Of a stretch of DNA of 64,000 nt, positions 61,894 through 64,000 are shown one piece after another. The notes under the pieces were generated by a model. It was not told the origin of the DNA and ran no database searches. It was given only the letters and a program-made list of their open reading frames with translations. A program made the translations under genes and the position numbers. Location: contig JAQUCP010000001.1 in NCBI GenBank assembly GCA_028686135.1, forward strand, positions 186,001 to 250,000, written 5' to 3'. Each line of letters opens with the position of its first letter. Positions within the stretch are counted from its first letter, which is position 1. The DNA is from UBA12481 sp012523435 (GTDB lineage Bacteria > Bacteroidota > Bacteroidia > Bacteroidales > UBA12481).

Positions 61894-63449
61894 TGCGCTA
61901 ATTCCGTATCCTGGTACTGCACCTGCAGTCGCTTCAGTTCGGCCTGCAAATCTACCAAAATTGCAGCATAAGCCGGATCGGAGTAAACATTATTCATTTC
62001 CTGCGCGTCTGCCTGAAGATCATACAGTTCCCACTCATCGATATCATGATAAAAGTGGATGAGTTTGTAGCGACCGTCATACACACCGTAGTGGCGCTTG
62101 ACAGCATGAGAACCCGGAAATTCATAATAGTGATAATAGATTGATTTTCGCCATTCGGGTGGCGCGGCTCCATCGGAGTCTGATTTTGTGAATACGGGCA
62201 ACAATGATTCACCCTGTAACGTCTCTGTTGGCTCTAATCCAGCCATCTCGACGAAGGTGGGGGCAAAATCAAGGTTCTGAATCAAAGCCCGGGATGTCGA
62301 CCCGGCCTTGATCTTGCCCGGCCATCGCATCAATACCGGAGTCCGGAAGCTCTCCTCGTACATAAACCGCTTATCGAACCATCCATGCTCGCCCAGATAG
62401 AAGCCCTGATCAGAGGTGTAAACTACCAGGGTGTTCTCTTCCAACCCATTCTCTTTTAGATAATTAAGCAATCGCCCCACCTGATCGTCCACGCTCTGAA
62501 TTACCGCCAGATAATCCTCAAGATAGCGCTGCAGTTTCCATAGGGCCAATTCCGACCCAGTGAGAGCCGCTGCATAGAAACGGTCGCTCAAGGGTTGATA
62601 ATAGCTTTCCCATGCCGCACGCTGCTCTGGGGTCATTCTCTTCAGTTCTGAATCCCAGGAGCGATCGGGACCCTGGAGGCTGTCGCCCTCCCGCGGAAAT
62701 ATTTTCAGATCATAATGAAGGGTCATATCCTGGATGACCGACATCTCCTGCTCCGCTGCCGCTCTGCCCCGGTTGGAGTAATCATCAAAATAGGTTTCAG
62801 GAACAGGGAAGCGTTGCTTCTCAAACAATCCGAAATATTTCGGCTCTGGACACCAGCGCCGGTGGGGTGCTTTATGATGCACCATCAGAAAGAAAGGCTT
62901 ATCCGGATCCCGCCGATCGAGCCACTCAATCGCCTGGTCTCCAATGATGGTTGTAGTATAACCTTCATATCGGGTTACCCCTGTAGAGTCCTTAAGATCA
63001 GGATTATAATAGGGTCCCTGGTCGATCAGAATTCGCCAGAAATCAAAACCCTCAGGATCGGTTTTCAGGTGCCACTTGCCAATCACGGCCGACTGATATC
63101 CTGCTGGACGGAGCATCTTAGGCAGGGTTACCTGCGATCCGTCAAAAACATCGCTATTATCTCGCAAACCGTTGAGATGACTAAATTTTCCTGTCAGGAT
63201 GACTGCCCGGCTTGGTGCGCTGATGGAGTTAGTGCAGTATCCCTGATCAAATCGGATTCCTTCGGCTGCCAGGCGATCGATATTTGGGGTGCTATTCAGG
63301 CCATGGCCATAGGCAGAAATTGCCTGGTACGCATGATCATCCGACATGATGAACAAGATATTTGGCTTTTCTGGCTGGCGGGGAGAACATCCTCCAAACA
63401 GTGCAGCAGCCAAACCCAAACCTACCGGAGTAGATAACCGGGGTTTCAT
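61890..63449 (-). CDS. Ser-type sulfatase lipoprotein
   Basis: The ATG at 63449 gives 519 aa with a lipobox ending in FGGC at Cys21; another ATG at 63470 adds seven residues. It is a type I sulfatase of the alkaline phosphatase fold: the metal Asp pair is in FIMSDDHAYQ and the modified residue is Ser77 in SAPSR, followed by AVILTGK. The Ser in place of Cys means activation needs an anaerobic (radical SAM) sulfatase-maturating enzyme rather than the oxygen-dependent FGE; that gene is not in the window. It probably desulfates a polysaccharide at the cell surface. The TPR gene follows with a 4-base overlap. Confidence 0.93.
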   Translation of the reverse strand: MKPRLSTPVGLGLAAALFGGCSPRQPEKPNILFIMSDDHAYQAISAYGHGLNSTPNIDRLAAEGIRFDQGYCTNSISAPSRAVILTGKFSHLNGLRDNSDVFDGSQVTLPKMLRPAGYQSAVIGKWHLKTDPEGFDFWRILIDQGPYYNPDLKDSTGVTRYEGYTTTIIGDQAIEWLDRRDPDKPFFLMVHHKAPHRRWCPEPKYFGLFEKQRFPVPETYFDDYSNRGRAAAEQEMSVIQDMTLHYDLKIFPREGDSLQGPDRSWDSELKRMTPEQRAAWESYYQPLSDRFYAAALTGSELALWKLQRYLEDYLAVIQSVDDQVGRLLNYLKENGLEENTLVVYTSDQGFYLGEHGWFDKRFMYEESFRTPVLMRWPGKIKAGSTSRALIQNLDFAPTFVEMAGLEPTETLQGESLLPVFTKSDSDGAAPPEWRKSIYYHYYEFPGSHAVKRHYGVYDGRYKLIHFYHDIDEWELYDLQADAQEMNNVYSDPAYAAILVDLQAELKRLQVQYQDTELAQ

Positions 63450-63492
63450 AATATTTTGTAAAATGCTCATAACGAATTGATTAAACTAAAAC

Positions 63493-64000
63493 TTACACGT
63501 TCCTTCCTTTCCATTCAATTTTCCCTCCGGAGCGAAACCGGAGCCAGCGAACGGATAAGATCAGCAATACGATTTGTTGAAGAGGCCACAGGATCAGGTT
63601 TATGATCATATTTTGGCGACTAAGCCGGGATACTCCCACCCGGATCAGCAATGCCAAGCAGAAATAGATGAGAAAAAGAGCCAGGGCGACAGGTGTCATA
63701 GCCGGCAGAAAAAACAACATGACAAACGGTAACAAAGTTGTCAGCAGCAGGAAGGTAGTCATCCAGATCAAGCTATTGCTAAAAAATTGGCCCACATTTT
63801 TTGAGAATCCCCGCATCGCGGCTCCAAAGCAACTGTACATGCGGCAACTCACCTGACCGCCGCTGAGTAGAGTTGCAACCTTCAGGTTATGCTTTTTCAT
63901 CACCCGGCAGATCAGAATATCCTCCACGGGATGACTCTTTACCTGGCTATGCCATAGGTTTTTACGATAGGAATCGGCCCGAAAGAGCATGAACTGTCCG
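63493..64000 (-). CDS. GT2-type glycosyltransferase, C-terminal part
   Basis: The frame continues past 64000: GQF precedes the internal Met at 63990, so the N-terminal catalytic part lies outside the window. The visible ~169 residues have the end of a GT2 fold, with GQFMLFRADSYR, the Glu-Asp pair of HPVEDILICRVMKKH and GGQVSCRMY, followed by three or four transmembrane helices (about MTTFLLLTTLLPFVMLFFL, ALALFLIYFCLALLIRV, IINLILWPLQQIVLLIL). Membrane-bound GT2 enzymes of this layout attach sugars to lipids or carotenoids. The substrate cannot be told. Confidence 0.82.
   Translation of the reverse strand, partial: GQFMLFRADSYRKNLWHSQVKSHPVEDILICRVMKKHNLKVATLLSGGQVSCRMYSCFGAAMRGFSKNVGQFFSNSLIWMTTFLLLTTLLPFVMLFFLPAMTPVALALFLIYFCLALLIRVGVSRLSRQNMIINLILWPLQQIVLLILSVRWLRFRSGGKIEWKGRNV

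Noticed and set aside
62715..63437. Open frame of 240 codons antisense to the sulfatase
   Set aside because: It lies wholly within the well-supported sulfatase gene, shows no recognisable domain or start context, and is explained by that gene's codon use.

Overview
The window is chromosomal DNA of a Bacteroidota bacterium. Indicators are a SprA-type outer-membrane protein of the type IX secretion system (T9SS) in the order ruvA-sprA-gcvH, a secreted protease ending in a T9SS type A sorting domain, an LpxC-FabZ fusion, several lipoproteins of Bacteroidota-type families (DUF4837, DUF4249-like, DUF3078, GSCFA), and many upstream regions carrying the Bacteroidota -7 box TAnnTTTG. The genus cannot be read from the sequence. 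A Bacteroidia-like organism that makes menaquinone by the futalosine route and consumes polysaccharides fits best. Genes are tightly packed: no gap exceeds 300 bases, and convergent genes often overlap. I see no IS element, prophage, CRISPR array or rRNA.

Layout. 1-1200 is the 3' part of a sigma-54 activator. 1309-9647 holds kdsB and, convergent to it, an eight-gene Fe-S operon (sufB, sufC, sufD, sufS, sufE, a MIP18 protein, queG, a GSCFA gene). 9781-15428 holds thiL and the lipid A genes lpxA, lpxC-fabZ and lpxD with an HD hydrolase. 15531-20613 is the rimP-nusA-infB operon with its promoter, a leader hairpin and a terminator. 20626-31696 is pepA-pdxA-ruvA-sprA-gcvH, read right to left. 31794-37257 has mqnC and the envelope/isoprenoid group M23 peptidase-dxr-rseP-DUF4837. 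37408-48873 is a mixed region with tRNA-fMet, tRNA-Thr, an M6 protease secreted by T9SS, an M1 peptidase, and small lipoproteins. 49055-56232 is a glycan-oriented group (GH2, undecaprenol/diacylglycerol kinase, Tat-type GHL10 lipoprotein, GH29 fucosidase, serine hydrolase). 56257-61088 is the leuACDB operon with its leader. 61147-64000 holds a TPR protein, a Ser-type sulfatase and the C-terminal part of a GT2 glycosyltransferase.

The most interesting signal is the 5' leader of leuACDB (60888-61088, minus strand). A near-consensus promoter is followed by a 20-codon reading frame with five Leu, three Ile and one Val codon. Next comes a GGGAGG segment that can pair either with CCTCC inside those codons or with the 5' arm of a perfect 11-bp terminator ending in nine Us. 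This is the classic layout of ribosome-mediated attenuation. Other regulatory signals are a terminator-like hairpin in the rimP-nusA-infB leader, a perfect palindrome between the -33 and -7 boxes of the suf promoter, a GATA-type repeat between sufB and sufC, and overlapping divergent promoters between the M6 protease and the DUF3078 gene.
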